A DNA stretch of 64,000 bases, from assembly GCF_009882935.1 (NCBI RefSeq), contig NZ_WTVA01000001.1:572238-636237 (forward strand), in the 5' to 3' direction. The notes under the pieces are model-generated. The model saw only the letters and a program-made list of their open reading frames with translations. It was not told the origin of the DNA and ran no database searches. Made by a program: the position numbers and the translations under genes. Within the stretch, counting starts at the first letter, position 1, and each line of letters opens with the position of its first letter. Positions 48,019 to 56,945 of the stretch are shown here, piece after piece. This DNA comes from Sneathiella chungangensis. GTDB lineage: Bacteria > Pseudomonadota > Alphaproteobacteria > Sneathiellales > Sneathiellaceae.

Positions 48019-48889
48019 CGAGACAATCCTGTTTTTGCGCTTTCAGGTCATTGCACAGCTGCTTCGCGCTATCGCGGTCGCCATAGCTGCCAAGCTGCAG
48101 GCGAAAATAGGTTCCCTTATCCTTCACGACCACATCCTCGACCCGGTAGGTGAGACCGGACAGCAGGGATTTGAACTTGGAGGACAAAGTTGAATACTGC
48201 TTTTCCGCCGCATCCTGCGAGCGGAAGGAGCCGACCTGAACGCGGAAGACCGGCCCGCCGGACGGCGCCGGCGCCTCGACCTTCTTGGGGACCGGCGCGG
48301 CGGCAACCTCGACCTTCTTTTCTTCAACCGTCTCTTCGATCTTTTCCTCGGCCTTCTCTACGGTCTTCTCCACGGTCTTTTCCTCGGCGGCCGGTTTTTC
48401 GTCCGCCACCGGCGCCGTCTCCGTCGCCGCTTCGCTCTTGTCCTCGGCGACCGGTTCGTCCTTCGTCGCCTTCTCAACCAGGGCGTCGAGCTTGCTTTCG
48501 TCAGCCGCCTTCTCAGCGTCGCTCATCGCGCTCTCCGCGGTTTTTTCCTCCGGCGTCGCATCTTCCGGCGGCGGCATCAGTTTCTCCACCTTCTCCGGCG
48601 TCTCGCCCGATTTCAGCACGCTGAACACCTGCTTGTCCTGATTTGGAATATCCATGCCGCCGGGCTCTACCGGCTCTTCCTTGACCGGGGAGGTATCGGC
48701 GCTGATGATCGGCGGCGCGAGCTGCACGCCCTTTTTCACGCCCTGGTCATAGGCGTACCAGATACCGATGCCGAAACCGGCAATGATGATGATGGCCAGT
48801 GTGCCGCCGATCCATTTCCGGCGGTTGCTGCGGGGCTCGTCTTCGCTCTCGTAATAATCAATTTCGAGGTAATCGTCATCGCCAGTCAC
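48005..48889 (-). CDS. SPOR-domain membrane protein
   Basis: A 294-residue protein with an acidic N-terminus, one membrane segment (about 27-48), a long Glu/Ala/Lys-rich periplasmic linker and a C-terminal SPOR domain (FRVQVGSFRSQDAAEKQYS, LQLGSYGDRDSAKQL). SPOR domains bind denuded glycan at division sites. The start is a GTG directly after the TAA of the ArgS-like gene, so translation is probably coupled. Confidence 0.9.
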   Translation of the reverse strand: MTGDDDYLEIDYYESEDEPRSNRRKWIGGTLAIIIIAGFGIGIWYAYDQGVKKGVQLAPPIISADTSPVKEEPVEPGGMDIPNQDKQVFSVLKSGETPEKVEKLMPPPEDATPEEKTAESAMSDAEKAADESKLDALVEKATKDEPVAEDKSEAATETAPVADEKPAAEEKTVEKTVEKAEEKIEETVEEKKVEVAAAPVPKKVEAPAPSGGPVFRVQVGSFRSQDAAEKQYSTLSSKFKSLLSGLTYRVEDVVVKDKGTYFRLQLGSYGDRDSAKQLCNDLKAQKQDCLVVSG

Positions 48890-49915
48890 TTAACCATACT
48901 CCTTTACTCTTTCGACGCCGAGAACAGTCGTCCCGCCATCCAGTATTTTATCCAGGGCGCCCAACAGGGCAAAGCGCGCCGGCCCTTCCGCCGTTTCCGT
49001 CAGATAGGCCGACGAAACGGGATGCACCCCTTCAAAGAGCCGGAAAAATAGCAAGGAAAGCGTCTCGAGGAAAGAGGCGAGATAAAAACTGTCTCCTTTG
49101 CGCAGGCAAGCCGCCACCGCCGGCGGCCATCCGCAGAGCGCCCGCGCCAATTCCATCTCGACCGGCAGTTTCAGGACCGACATGTCCACCCCGTTATTCG
49201 CTCCGGCTTTTGCCTGATTTCCCCCCACCCCGAGCCGTTGCAACATCATTCGCGCATAGGGAATGGCGAATACGGGGTTACCGTAGCTCCTGTCTATGGC
49301 CAAAATAGGGCTGAACGCATCGATAAAGCCGGGCGGGTTGGCCAAGAGGGCGAAGCGCGTCTTCTCCTCGGTGCATTTGCCGATGGCCGCCGCGAGCGGA
49401 AATCCGGCCGCCTCGCGCGGTGCGGAGGATATCGGCTCTACCCTGCCGCCCGTGAGCGCCGCCAGCCGTTCCAGTGCCTCGAGATTGGCCTGATCGCGGT
49501 AGCTGTAGAGGTCGATGACCGCCGCCGGGGCGGGAATTTCAGCACAATCCACCGCTAAATCCTCGAGCCCGTAACGGACGCCCTCCATAAGGATCAGCGA
49601 GACCTGGCGGCCCCAGAAATCCGCCGAATACCGGATATTGATATAGCCGTTCTGCTCGAGCCGGACTTCTTTGATCCCGGGGAGCGTCTCAAACCCCGAA
49701 ACGAGGTTTTTTGTCGCCCGGTCAAAATCAATATTTTCCATTGATTTCAATAAAATGGCGGCGTTTGTTGAAAGATCACCCAAATGCCGCGCCTTCGGCG
49801 GACGCAGGCGGACATCCCGGCGCACCGCCGCCTTCGCCCCGGGCGAGAGACCCTCAAGCGCCTCCAGCGCTGAAAACAGCGCGTTCCGGGCCTCGGTTAG
49901 ATAGCTGATGGACAT
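48890..49915 (-). CDS. ArgS-related protein lacking the catalytic core
   Basis: A 341-residue protein that aligns with the two ends of arginyl-tRNA synthetase. Residues about 1-112 match the N-terminal additional domain (HLGDLSTNAAILL, GIKEVRLEQNGYINIRYSAD). Residues about 200-341 match the end of the catalytic region (GNPVFAIPYARM) and the DALR anticodon-binding domain (ELARALCGWPPAVAACLRKG). The Rossmann core with HIGH and KMSKS is absent and replaced by about 75 unrelated-looking residues; full ArgS has about 580. It stands where argS usually stands in alphaproteobacteria. It cannot aminoacylate. A complete argS must exist elsewhere. Confidence 0.8.
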   Translation of the reverse strand: MSISYLTEARNALFSALEALEGLSPGAKAAVRRDVRLRPPKARHLGDLSTNAAILLKSMENIDFDRATKNLVSGFETLPGIKEVRLEQNGYINIRYSADFWGRQVSLILMEGVRYGLEDLAVDCAEIPAPAAVIDLYSYRDQANLEALERLAALTGGRVEPISSAPREAAGFPLAAAIGKCTEEKTRFALLANPPGFIDAFSPILAIDRSYGNPVFAIPYARMMLQRLGVGGNQAKAGANNGVDMSVLKLPVEMELARALCGWPPAVAACLRKGDSFYLASFLETLSLLFFRLFEGVHPVSSAYLTETAEGPARFALLGALDKILDGGTTVLGVERVKEYG

Positions 49916-49965
49916 GGGATGGTTTACATTTCCGGACGGTCAATTGACAAACATGCTTAGGATTA

Positions 49966-49983
49966 ATACATCATTTGATGTAT
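49966..49983. promoter_or_regulatory. Perfect palindrome in the erpA/ArgS-like divergent promoter region
   Basis: ATACATCA (49966-49973), TT, TGATGTAT (49976-49983). It is a perfect 8-bp inverted repeat about 50 bases from both starts. It has the form of a dimeric regulator site; I cannot name the regulator. Confidence 0.5.
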
Positions 49984-50032
49984 AGTCTCTATAACGAAGG
50001 CGGCGCGCATTCGGCATATGGGTATGAAGTAG

Positions 50033-50383
50033 ATGTCTGTCATGGATAAAATGGAACCACCGGTGAAGCTGTCGGAATCGGCGGCCGACCGGATCAACGC
50101 GATTGTCGAGGAGATGAATTCCGACAAGAAGATGCTGCGCGTCGCGGTCAATGGCGGCGGCTGTTCCGGCTTTCAGTACAGCTTCGATCTGGAGGATACG
50201 CAAAATCCCGACGATGTGGTCGTGACCAACAAGGGCGCGACATTGTTGGTGGACCAGCTCTCGCTGATGTATCTCGCGGGGTCGGAAATCGATTTCGTCG
50301 ATGACATGATCGGCGCCTCCTTCCAGATCAAGAACCCGAACGCCACGGCCTCCTGCTCCTGCGGGTCCTCATTTGCCATTTGA
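50033..50383 (+). CDS. erpA: A-type iron-sulfur cluster carrier ErpA
   Basis: A HesB/IscA-type carrier of 116 residues that delivers Fe-S clusters to apoproteins. The three ligands are Cys44 (GGGCSGFQY), Cys108 and Cys110 (CSCGSSFAI). Insertion of clusters would concern MoaA and IlvD, both in this window. A terminator follows. Confidence 0.93.
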   Translation: MSVMDKMEPPVKLSESAADRINAIVEEMNSDKKMLRVAVNGGGCSGFQYSFDLEDTQNPDDVVVTNKGATLLVDQLSLMYLAGSEIDFVDDMIGASFQIKNPNATASCSCGSSFAI

Positions 50384-50404
50384 CCCGTCGGTCAAAGATG
50401 CTAG

Positions 50405-50434
50405 AAAAAAGGCCCGGTTTTCACCGGGCTTTTG
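50405..50434 (+). terminator. Rho-independent terminator after erpA
   Basis: GCCCGGT, a short TTTC loop, and ACCGGGC form a 7-bp GC-rich stem followed by TTTTG. It lies between the erpA stop and the exonuclease start. Confidence 0.85.
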
Positions 50435-50453
50435 TGTGTGACGAGGGGTCGGG

Positions 50454-51227
50454 ATGAAGATAGCCAGCTGGAACATCAATTCGGTGAAGGCGCGCCTGCC
50501 GCGGCTTGTCGATTATCTGAAAGACTACGCCCCCGATGTGCTCTGCCTTCAGGAACTGAAGGTCATTGATGAAAACTTCCCCCGCCTGGAGGTGGAGGAG
50601 CTCGGCTATAATGTCGAGACCCATGGCCAGAAAACCTATAACGGCGTGGCGATCCTCTCCAAATCCCCGATCGAGGATGTGATGCGCGGCCTGCCCGGTG
50701 ACGATACCGACGAGCAGGCCCGCTATATCGAGGCGACGGTGAACAATGTCCGCATCGCCTCTATCTATCTGCCGAACGGCAACCCGACCGACACGGAAAA
50801 ATTCCCCTACAAGCTCGCCTGGATGGACCGGCTGATCACCCGCGCGAAATATCTTCTCACGCTGGAGGAGCCGACGGTGCTCGCGGGCGATTACAACGTG
50901 ATCCCTCAGGATGAGGATTGCTACGATCCCAAGGCCTGGGAAGGCGACGCCCTCACCCGCCCCGAGAGCCGCCACCGCTTCCGCCAGCTCCTCAATCTCG
51001 GCTATGCGGACGCCTATCGCGCCTTCACGAGCGAGGTGAATTATACCTATTGGGATTACCAGCGGGGGGCTTGGGCCAAGGATCACGGCATCCGCATCGA
51101 TCATCTCCTCCTCTCCCCGCAGGCCACGGACCGGATGGAACAAGTCGGTATCGACAAGGGCCCGCGCGGTCAGGAACGCCCCTCCGACCATACGCCGATC
51201 TGGGTGGAACTCTCGGATCTGGGGTAA
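50454..51227 (+). CDS. xth: Exodeoxyribonuclease III
   Basis: An AP endonuclease and 3'-5' exonuclease of base excision repair, 257 residues. Active-site motifs are IASWNINSVKARL, LCLQELK (metal Glu), GDYNVIPQDEDCYDP, and RPSDHTPIWVEL with the catalytic His. It starts 20 bases after the erpA terminator. Confidence 0.96.
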   Translation: MKIASWNINSVKARLPRLVDYLKDYAPDVLCLQELKVIDENFPRLEVEELGYNVETHGQKTYNGVAILSKSPIEDVMRGLPGDDTDEQARYIEATVNNVRIASIYLPNGNPTDTEKFPYKLAWMDRLITRAKYLLTLEEPTVLAGDYNVIPQDEDCYDPKAWEGDALTRPESRHRFRQLLNLGYADAYRAFTSEVNYTYWDYQRGAWAKDHGIRIDHLLLSPQATDRMEQVGIDKGPRGQERPSDHTPIWVELSDLG

Positions 51228-51287
51228 AAAATCTTAACAATTTCCGGCTATGCTGCCTGCATCCATCACTCGCGATGAGGCATGCCA

Positions 51288-52193
51288 ATGGGCCGGTATG
51301 GAAATATTGAGCTGATCACGGAAGACGAAGCGCGGCAAAGCCCGTCGCTCTTTACCGCGAAGATGTCCTGGAAGGGGCATTTTATCGTCGCGATGTTCCT
51401 GCTTGGATGGTCGGTAATTTTCCCGTCGTTTCTGGGGATGAATGGCCTGTTCAGCATAGGCGACAGCCTTTTCACAATGGTCTTTTCAAGCTTTGTCTGG
51501 TTCATCTGCAGCGCCACCGTTTTGATCTGCACCCTGGTTGGACTCATCTTTCTTTTCTCCGCCCTGGCCGCCATGCGGGACAGCAACTGGACGCTCCGCG
51601 CGGCGCCGGAGGGGCTCTATCTCAAGCTCCGGAATTACAGCGATTACCGGCTCAATCCCGCCGATCCCATCGTCGCCTTCATCCCCAGGCGGGAAATCCG
51701 CGAGCTTCGCTTTGTCACCGCAAAGACGCGGATGATCGGCGATAAGGAAATTCCTGAAGATGGAACGCTGCAAAAGGAGGAGAGCCTCGAAATCCTGCTC
51801 TACGGCGGCGATCTTGGCGAGATCGGCGCGGCGCTGGAGGCGGAACGCGCCCGCACCGGCCCGACCCTGATCAAGGGGATCACGGCGCGGGCAAAGGGCG
51901 CGGCGCTTCAGTTGATGGCGGAGACCGGCGTGATCCGCGTCGACTGGACGACGCGCATGACCCGCCTTCAACCCAAGATCGGCAAGGCGCGCGAGGTTCT
52001 GACCGGCCTTTACATCACCGGCGGGCGGCAGGAGCCCGACGAAGCGCCGATCCGCGACCTTTCACCGGAGGAGCAGGACGCGCGCCTTCGCGAGATGGTC
52101 CGCCGCGGCGACAGGATCGATGCCACCAGCCTCGCACGCGACCTCCACGGCCTATCGCTCACCGAAGCGCATCAGTACCTGAAAAGTTTGTGA
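51288..52193 (+). CDS. Two-segment membrane protein of unknown function
   Basis: A 301-residue protein. Two ATGs lie six bases apart (51282, 51288); the second has better spacing from GATGAGG. Two hydrophobic segments at about 28-50 and 60-95 are followed by a soluble region with a beta-rich first half (LRAAPEGLYLKLRNYSDYRL) and a helical C-terminal part. I recognise no domain. It resembles membrane-anchored PH-like (bacterial PH) proteins in outline only. Confidence 0.7.
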   Translation: MGRYGNIELITEDEARQSPSLFTAKMSWKGHFIVAMFLLGWSVIFPSFLGMNGLFSIGDSLFTMVFSSFVWFICSATVLICTLVGLIFLFSALAAMRDSNWTLRAAPEGLYLKLRNYSDYRLNPADPIVAFIPRREIRELRFVTAKTRMIGDKEIPEDGTLQKEESLEILLYGGDLGEIGAALEAERARTGPTLIKGITARAKGAALQLMAETGVIRVDWTTRMTRLQPKIGKAREVLTGLYITGGRQEPDEAPIRDLSPEEQDARLREMVRRGDRIDATSLARDLHGLSLTEAHQYLKSL

Positions 52194-52214
52194 GGGGCGG
52201 CAACTTTCAACGGC

Positions 52215-52577
52215 CTAACCTATCGTCGCCTTCATCGCGTCGTAGTATTCTTCAAGCGCCTCTCTCACCCGGTCACATTCCGTCAACCCGGAGACAATAT
52301 CCCAGCCGGTGTAATTTGAAAAACGGGCATAGCCACGGTCAAACTCCGGATCCCCAGCGAACTTCTGCGTGAAAGCCAGAATAATTTTATTGTCTGCGCC
52401 ACTTCCGCGAAACTCCGTACAAACCTCGCTATAGCTTACAAACGATCCAAGGTTATATAAAAGCTTTTCGGGATCAGCATTCGATTGCTCCGTCGCGGCG
52501 CTCTCACCTTTCTCCGGCGAACCCTGACAGGCGGCGAGGAGAAAAAAAGCTGAAAGCGTGACAAGGAAGATGCGCAT
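52215..52577 (-). CDS. Small lipoprotein of unknown function
   Basis: A 120-residue protein with a signal peptide and lipobox LLAAC (Cys17). A short Ser/Glu-rich stretch follows, then a helical domain with two Cys (VCTEF, LTECDRV) that could pair. Asp2-type sorting residues are absent after the Cys (QG), so outer membrane location is likely. Family not recognised. Confidence 0.65.
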   Translation of the reverse strand: MRIFLVTLSAFFLLAACQGSPEKGESAATEQSNADPEKLLYNLGSFVSYSEVCTEFRGSGADNKIILAFTQKFAGDPEFDRGYARFSNYTGWDIVSGLTECDRVREALEEYYDAMKATIG

Positions 52578-52608
52578 TAAGTATCCTTAAAATTTTCTAC
52601 GATACGTA

Positions 52609-53043
52609 TTAGTAGCTGAGACGGACATTGCGCCCCGAAAGAGAGATTTTTCCTGCGGCCAAGCTGGCTTGATATTTTGTAGTCGTCTTGACACAAGCAG
52701 AGTCCGCATTGAGTAGGCGTTCTTGCGGAAGAAGGAATTTTGTCGAGACAATTTCGTCGCCATCAATGGTGATTTTGGCATATTTCAGCCATTCGGCCGT
52801 CAAATCCTCTTCCATACCGTCGCTTTTTATGTAAAAGCCGCATATTTGAAGGTAGCCATCCTTTTCCGACCGTTGAATGTAAATATCGGTTTTCGACCCA
52901 CCAAATGTACCTGCCCAATTAATCTGAATCGCCTCGAAGCTCTTATCGAACTTCCGATGGGTAATTGGTCCAATCGTGTCCGTCGTTGTGCAGCCAACGA
53001 TCAACAAGACACCGCAAAGGAAAAGAAAACAACGGCGAAACAT
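52609..53043 (-). CDS. Small lipoprotein of unknown function, low G+C
   Basis: A 144-residue protein with a short signal peptide and lipobox IVGC (Cys18), then a beta-rich domain (FEAIQINWAGTFGGSKTDIY, GYLQICGFYIKSDG). Its G+C is visibly lower than that of the surrounding genes, which hints at recent gain. It lies 31 bases upstream of the previous lipoprotein gene, in the same direction. Family not recognised. Confidence 0.65.
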   Translation of the reverse strand: MFRRCFLFLCGVLLIVGCTTTDTIGPITHRKFDKSFEAIQINWAGTFGGSKTDIYIQRSEKDGYLQICGFYIKSDGMEEDLTAEWLKYAKITIDGDEIVSTKFLLPQERLLNADSACVKTTTKYQASLAAGKISLSGRNVRLSY

Positions 53044-53170
53044 GAGTCCCCCTCAATTTCGAAATAAATTCGCGTAAATATTGATATGTATTTCAACCAT
53101 TAAAGGTGGGGTGTCGCCCCGGGTCAAGGAAATTATCGGGTAACCGGCGCGAGAATGGCGCGTTAACCAT

Positions 53171-53204
53171 AAAAAAGCCCGCCGGGGGTTCCGGCGGGCT
53201 TTTT
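53171..53204. terminator. Bidirectional terminator downstream of ilvD
   Basis: AAAAAAGCCCGCCGG and CCGGCGGGCTTTTT form a long GC-rich stem with a small loop and a T-run on both strands, just after the ilvD stop (minus strand). Confidence 0.92.
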
Positions 53205-53222
53205 GAAGGCGGGAGGGCGCGC

Positions 53223-55076
53223 TTAGCGTTTCAGCTGACCCACATCGCGGACGGCGCCTCTTGCGGCGCTGGTGGTGAGAGCGGCATAGGCGCGAAGCGC
53301 CTGCGAGACCTTGCGGGCGCGCGGCTTCGTCGGCGCCCAGCCGGCGTCCCCTTTCGCGTCCATCCGGATCCGGCGGTCGGCCAGTTCCTCCTCGGAGATG
53401 CGCAAATTGATGGTCCGGTTCGGGATATCGATATCGATGATATCCCCCTCCTCGATGAGGCCGATCGCCCCGCCTTCCGCCGCCTCCGGGGAGGCATGGC
53501 CGATGGACAGGCCGGAGGTGCCGCCGGAAAAGCGCCCGTCGGTCAGGAGCGCGCATTGCTTGCCGAGACCCTTCGATTTAAGATAGGAGGTCGGGTACAG
53601 CATTTCCTGCATGCCCGGGCCGCCCTTCGGTCCCTCATAGACAATCACCACCACGTCACCGGCGACAATCTTGTCCCCGAGAATGGCCTCGACCGCGGCG
53701 TCCTGACTCTCGAACAGGCGCGCAGGACCGGAGAATTTGAGGATGCTCTCATCCACGCCCGCCGTCTTCACGATACAACCATCCAGCGCAATATTCCCGT
53801 AGAGAACGGCAAGGCCGCCGTCCTTCGAATAGGCATGGTCTTTCGAACGGATACAGCCCTTCTCGCGGTCCGTATCCAGGCTGGGGTAGCGCTTCGACTG
53901 GCTGAACGCCTCCGTCGTGCGGACCCCGCCGGGGCCGGCGCGGTAAAATTCCTGCACCGTGTTGCTGCGGGTTTTCACGACGTCCCACAGCTCGATCGCT
54001 TCGGCCATGGTGGGGGAATGAACGGTCGGCACATTGGTATGCAGAAGGTCGGCGCGGGACAGCTCGCCCAGCAGGCCCATGATGCCGCCGGCGCGGTGCA
54101 CGTCTTCCATGTGATAGTTTTGCGTCGAGGGCGCGACCTTGCAGAGGTTCGGCACTCGGCGGCTCAGGCGGTCGATATCCTTCATGGTGAAGTCAACCTC
54201 CCCTTCCTGCGCGGCGGCAAGGAGATGCAGCACCGTGTTCGTCGAGCCGCCCATGGCGATATCGAGCGACATGGCATTCTCGAACGCCTTGAACGACGCG
54301 ATCTCCCGCGGGAGCAGGCCCGGCTCGTCCATCTCGTAATGGCGGCGGGTGATATCGACGATGGTGCGCGCCGCATCGAGGAAGAGCTGCTTGCGGTCCG
54401 CATGGGTCGCCAGCATGCTTCCGTTTCCGGGCAGCGCGAGGCCCAGCGCCTCGGTCAAACAGTTCATGGAATTGGCGGTGAACATGCCCGAGCAGGAGCC
54501 GCAGGTCGGACAGGCGGAGCGTTCGACCTCCGCCACCTGTTCGTCGGTGACGTTCGGATCGCCCGCCTGGATCATCGCATCGATCAGGTCGAGGCCGATC
54601 TCCTTGCCGTCGGCCATGCCCTTGCCGGCCTCCATCGGGCCGCCGGAGACAAACACCGTCGGGATATTGAGCCGCATCGCCGCCATCAGCATGCCGGGCG
54701 TGATCTTGTCGCAATTGGAAATGCAGACCAGCGCATCGGCGCAATGGCCGTTGACCATATATTCCACCGCATCGGCAATCACTTCGCGCGAGGGCAGGCT
54801 GTAGAGCATGCCGTCATGGCCCATGGCGATGCCGTCATCGACGGCGATGGTATTGAATTCTTTCGCCACGCCGCCGCATTTCTCGATCTCCCGCGCGACC
54901 ATCTGGCCCAAGTCTTTCAGATGCACATGACCGGGCACAAACTGCGTGAAGCTGTTGGAAATGGCGATGATCGGCTTTTCGAAATCGCCATCTTTCATAC
55001 CGGTGGCGCGCCAGAGCGCCCGGGCGCCCGCCATGTTACGTCCCTGCGTGGTGGTTCTTGATCGATACTGGGGCAT
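53223..55076 (-). CDS. ilvD: Dihydroxy-acid dehydratase
   Basis: An Fe-S dehydratase of valine, isoleucine and pantothenate synthesis, 617 residues from ATG 55076 ([20 protein letters not shown]). A start five codons earlier (55091) is less likely, because an AGAGAG site precedes 55076. Cluster cysteines lie in [11 protein letters not shown] and [35 protein letters not shown] is the C-terminal signature. Confidence 0.97.
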   Translation of the reverse strand: MPQYRSRTTTQGRNMAGARALWRATGMKDGDFEKPIIAISNSFTQFVPGHVHLKDLGQMVAREIEKCGGVAKEFNTIAVDDGIAMGHDGMLYSLPSREVIADAVEYMVNGHCADALVCISNCDKITPGMLMAAMRLNIPTVFVSGGPMEAGKGMADGKEIGLDLIDAMIQAGDPNVTDEQVAEVERSACPTCGSCSGMFTANSMNCLTEALGLALPGNGSMLATHADRKQLFLDAARTIVDITRRHYEMDEPGLLPREIASFKAFENAMSLDIAMGGSTNTVLHLLAAAQEGEVDFTMKDIDRLSRRVPNLCKVAPSTQNYHMEDVHRAGGIMGLLGELSRADLLHTNVPTVHSPTMAEAIELWDVVKTRSNTVQEFYRAGPGGVRTTEAFSQSKRYPSLDTDREKGCIRSKDHAYSKDGGLAVLYGNIALDGCIVKTAGVDESILKFSGPARLFESQDAAVEAILGDKIVAGDVVVIVYEGPKGGPGMQEMLYPTSYLKSKGLGKQCALLTDGRFSGGTSGLSIGHASPEAAEGGAIGLIEEGDIIDIDIPNRTINLRISEEELADRRIRMDAKGDAGWAPTKPRARKVSQALRAYAALTTSAARGAVRDVGQLKR

Positions 55077-55263
55077 TTCGCTCTCTTTCATTAAAACTAT
55101 GGCTTCTAGTTAATACGATCCGTCGCCAAGGACAAGCGCAAGCCCGGAAAACCCGACTGCCGCTGAATTTTTTTTCACATAATTCTACTTATACTTGTTT
55201 TTAGGTTAGATTTTACCATTTATAAGGTTATTTGAATATTGATCAGCATGAGGCGCCATAACA

Positions 55264-56928
55264 ATGCAATGTGAAGGAATAACGCGCGCGGGCGAGCGCT
55301 GTCGAAACAAGGCCCTGGACGACGAAATTTTCTGCGAGGTTCATTTACGGGTAAACCGGACCTATAACCTTGCGCTGCTGGTCCCCTTCCTGACGACGCT
55401 GCTGCTTTGTTATTTCTTCCTGTTCGGCCTGTTCTTCGAGACGCTCCACTACGGAATTTTCGATCTGCATTACCTGAAATATGCTGGCCTCAGCGACTTT
55501 TTCATCAGCATGCTCCGAAACGGCGGCGTGCTGACCATTGTTGTTCTGAAGGCCTGGATTTTCTACACCGCCATCCTCGCCGTCATTTTCGGCCTCTGGC
55601 TGATCGTCAAGGTCGTGATGGTTACCTCCCACAAGCATCTGAAGCCGGTGCGGCGGATGAAGATCATGGGGCTCAGCCTCGGGATATTCATCCTCAACGT
55701 GCTGCATATGTTCGTGGTCCTGCTGCCGAAGCGGAACCGCAAAAATCCGTCGCAGATCCTGATTGGCCGGGAACATCTGGCGCTCTCCCTGCATCGTCAC
55801 CGGCGCGCGCTCGGCGAAGGGTCGGGGCCGGATCCCGCCGACATCGCCCGCGATATCTACCGCCGTTTTCTCGCCGTCTGCACCTTCAACAACCACCGCT
55901 TTTTCGTCACCATCCTGGTGCTGGTCGTCGCCTCGACGGGATCAATCCTCTATGCCGGATATGACGCGCGCAAGATGCGCGAATGCATCATCATGGTCGC
56001 CGACAGGAAAATCCTGCCGGCCGCAGCCGATCCGTCGGCGACGCTCTACCCCGCGCTCAATATGTCGAACCTCTGCCAGAGCGACCTTGCCGATCTTCCC
56101 GATGATGTCGATGTATCCTCAAAATTCCGCCGCAGCCTGACCAGTTTCTTCCGCTTTCCTGTCGTCAATCTGAAGCAGGGAGAGGCGGCGGCGCCGGTTC
56201 TCTACCTCGGCTCCACCGCCCGGTTTGAGCTCTTCTTCAACGGCAGCACCCGCCTGCCCTTCGCCGTGCCCGTGCAAAATCTCGGACCGCTCTTCGATCA
56301 GGGGAACGATGAGGAAGACAGCCGCTTCGCCGCCATTGAAGGAAAAATCGACAGCATCGAGAAACTCGCGCGCGAGAATAACGAAACCATCGCCACGCTC
56401 GGCAAATCGATGCAACAGCGCGAGGAAACGGATACCGCGAACCTCAAGCTGAAACTGGAAGCCCTGGAACGGAGCGCCGCGAAATCCGAGGCCGCGCTCG
56501 ACAATCTCGAAGAAGGGCTCGGCCGGGTCTCCTATGCGCTGAACGAGGTCGAGCTTGACCACACCAAGCGCATCGTCGCGACGATCCCGGATTATTGCTG
56601 GGATCTCTCGCCGCATATGGTGGTGACCTTCAAGACCGGCTCGACCCGGGTGACGGGGGCGGATACGCAAGATCTCATCCGGCAGCTTGCCACGCGCTAT
56701 GCCGGCGGCGGCAGCCGGTTTATCGTCATCTCCGGCCATTCGGACCCGAGTGGATCGAGTTTCGACAACTACCGCCTGTCCCGACAGCGGGCGGCGGCGG
56801 TCACCAACCTGATGCTGGAGGCCGGTCTGGAGAAAACCGCGCTCTATATGATAGGCCGGGGTGAGGACAACAGCAGTAGCCTGCCGCAACGGCGGGTCGA
56901 GATCCGCGACTGCACGAAACCGGACTAG
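55264..56928 (+). CDS. Membrane protein with N-terminal Cys/His motif and C-terminal OmpA-like domain
   Basis: A 554-residue protein with an unusual layout. Residues 1-27 hold C3-x9-C13-x10-C24-x2-H27 (CEGITRAGERCRNKAL), a pattern like the DUF5763-type zinc motif. Three or four membrane segments follow (about 36-60, 85-118, 138-160, 198-218). Then comes a periplasmic part with a coiled coil (about 345-430), and an OmpA-like peptidoglycan-binding domain (about 450-550, VVISGHSDPSGS region and RLSRQRAAAVTNLM). The Cys/His motif should face the cytoplasm. It could link an intracellular partner to the cell wall. I do not know the function. Confidence 0.8.
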   Translation: MQCEGITRAGERCRNKALDDEIFCEVHLRVNRTYNLALLVPFLTTLLLCYFFLFGLFFETLHYGIFDLHYLKYAGLSDFFISMLRNGGVLTIVVLKAWIFYTAILAVIFGLWLIVKVVMVTSHKHLKPVRRMKIMGLSLGIFILNVLHMFVVLLPKRNRKNPSQILIGREHLALSLHRHRRALGEGSGPDPADIARDIYRRFLAVCTFNNHRFFVTILVLVVASTGSILYAGYDARKMRECIIMVADRKILPAAADPSATLYPALNMSNLCQSDLADLPDDVDVSSKFRRSLTSFFRFPVVNLKQGEAAAPVLYLGSTARFELFFNGSTRLPFAVPVQNLGPLFDQGNDEEDSRFAAIEGKIDSIEKLARENNETIATLGKSMQQREETDTANLKLKLEALERSAAKSEAALDNLEEGLGRVSYALNEVELDHTKRIVATIPDYCWDLSPHMVVTFKTGSTRVTGADTQDLIRQLATRYAGGGSRFIVISGHSDPSGSSFDNYRLSRQRAAAVTNLMLEAGLEKTALYMIGRGEDNSSSLPQRRVEIRDCTKPD

Positions 56929-56945
56929 GCGCCCGGCGCGCCTAG
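56925..56945. repeat. Perfect palindrome holding both convergent stop codons
   Basis: CTAGGCGC (56925-56932) and GCGCCTAG (56938-56945) around a five-base loop. The TAG at one end ends the OmpA-type gene and the CTA at the other ends the acyl-CoA synthetase gene. The stem is GC-rich but has no T-run. Confidence 0.6.
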
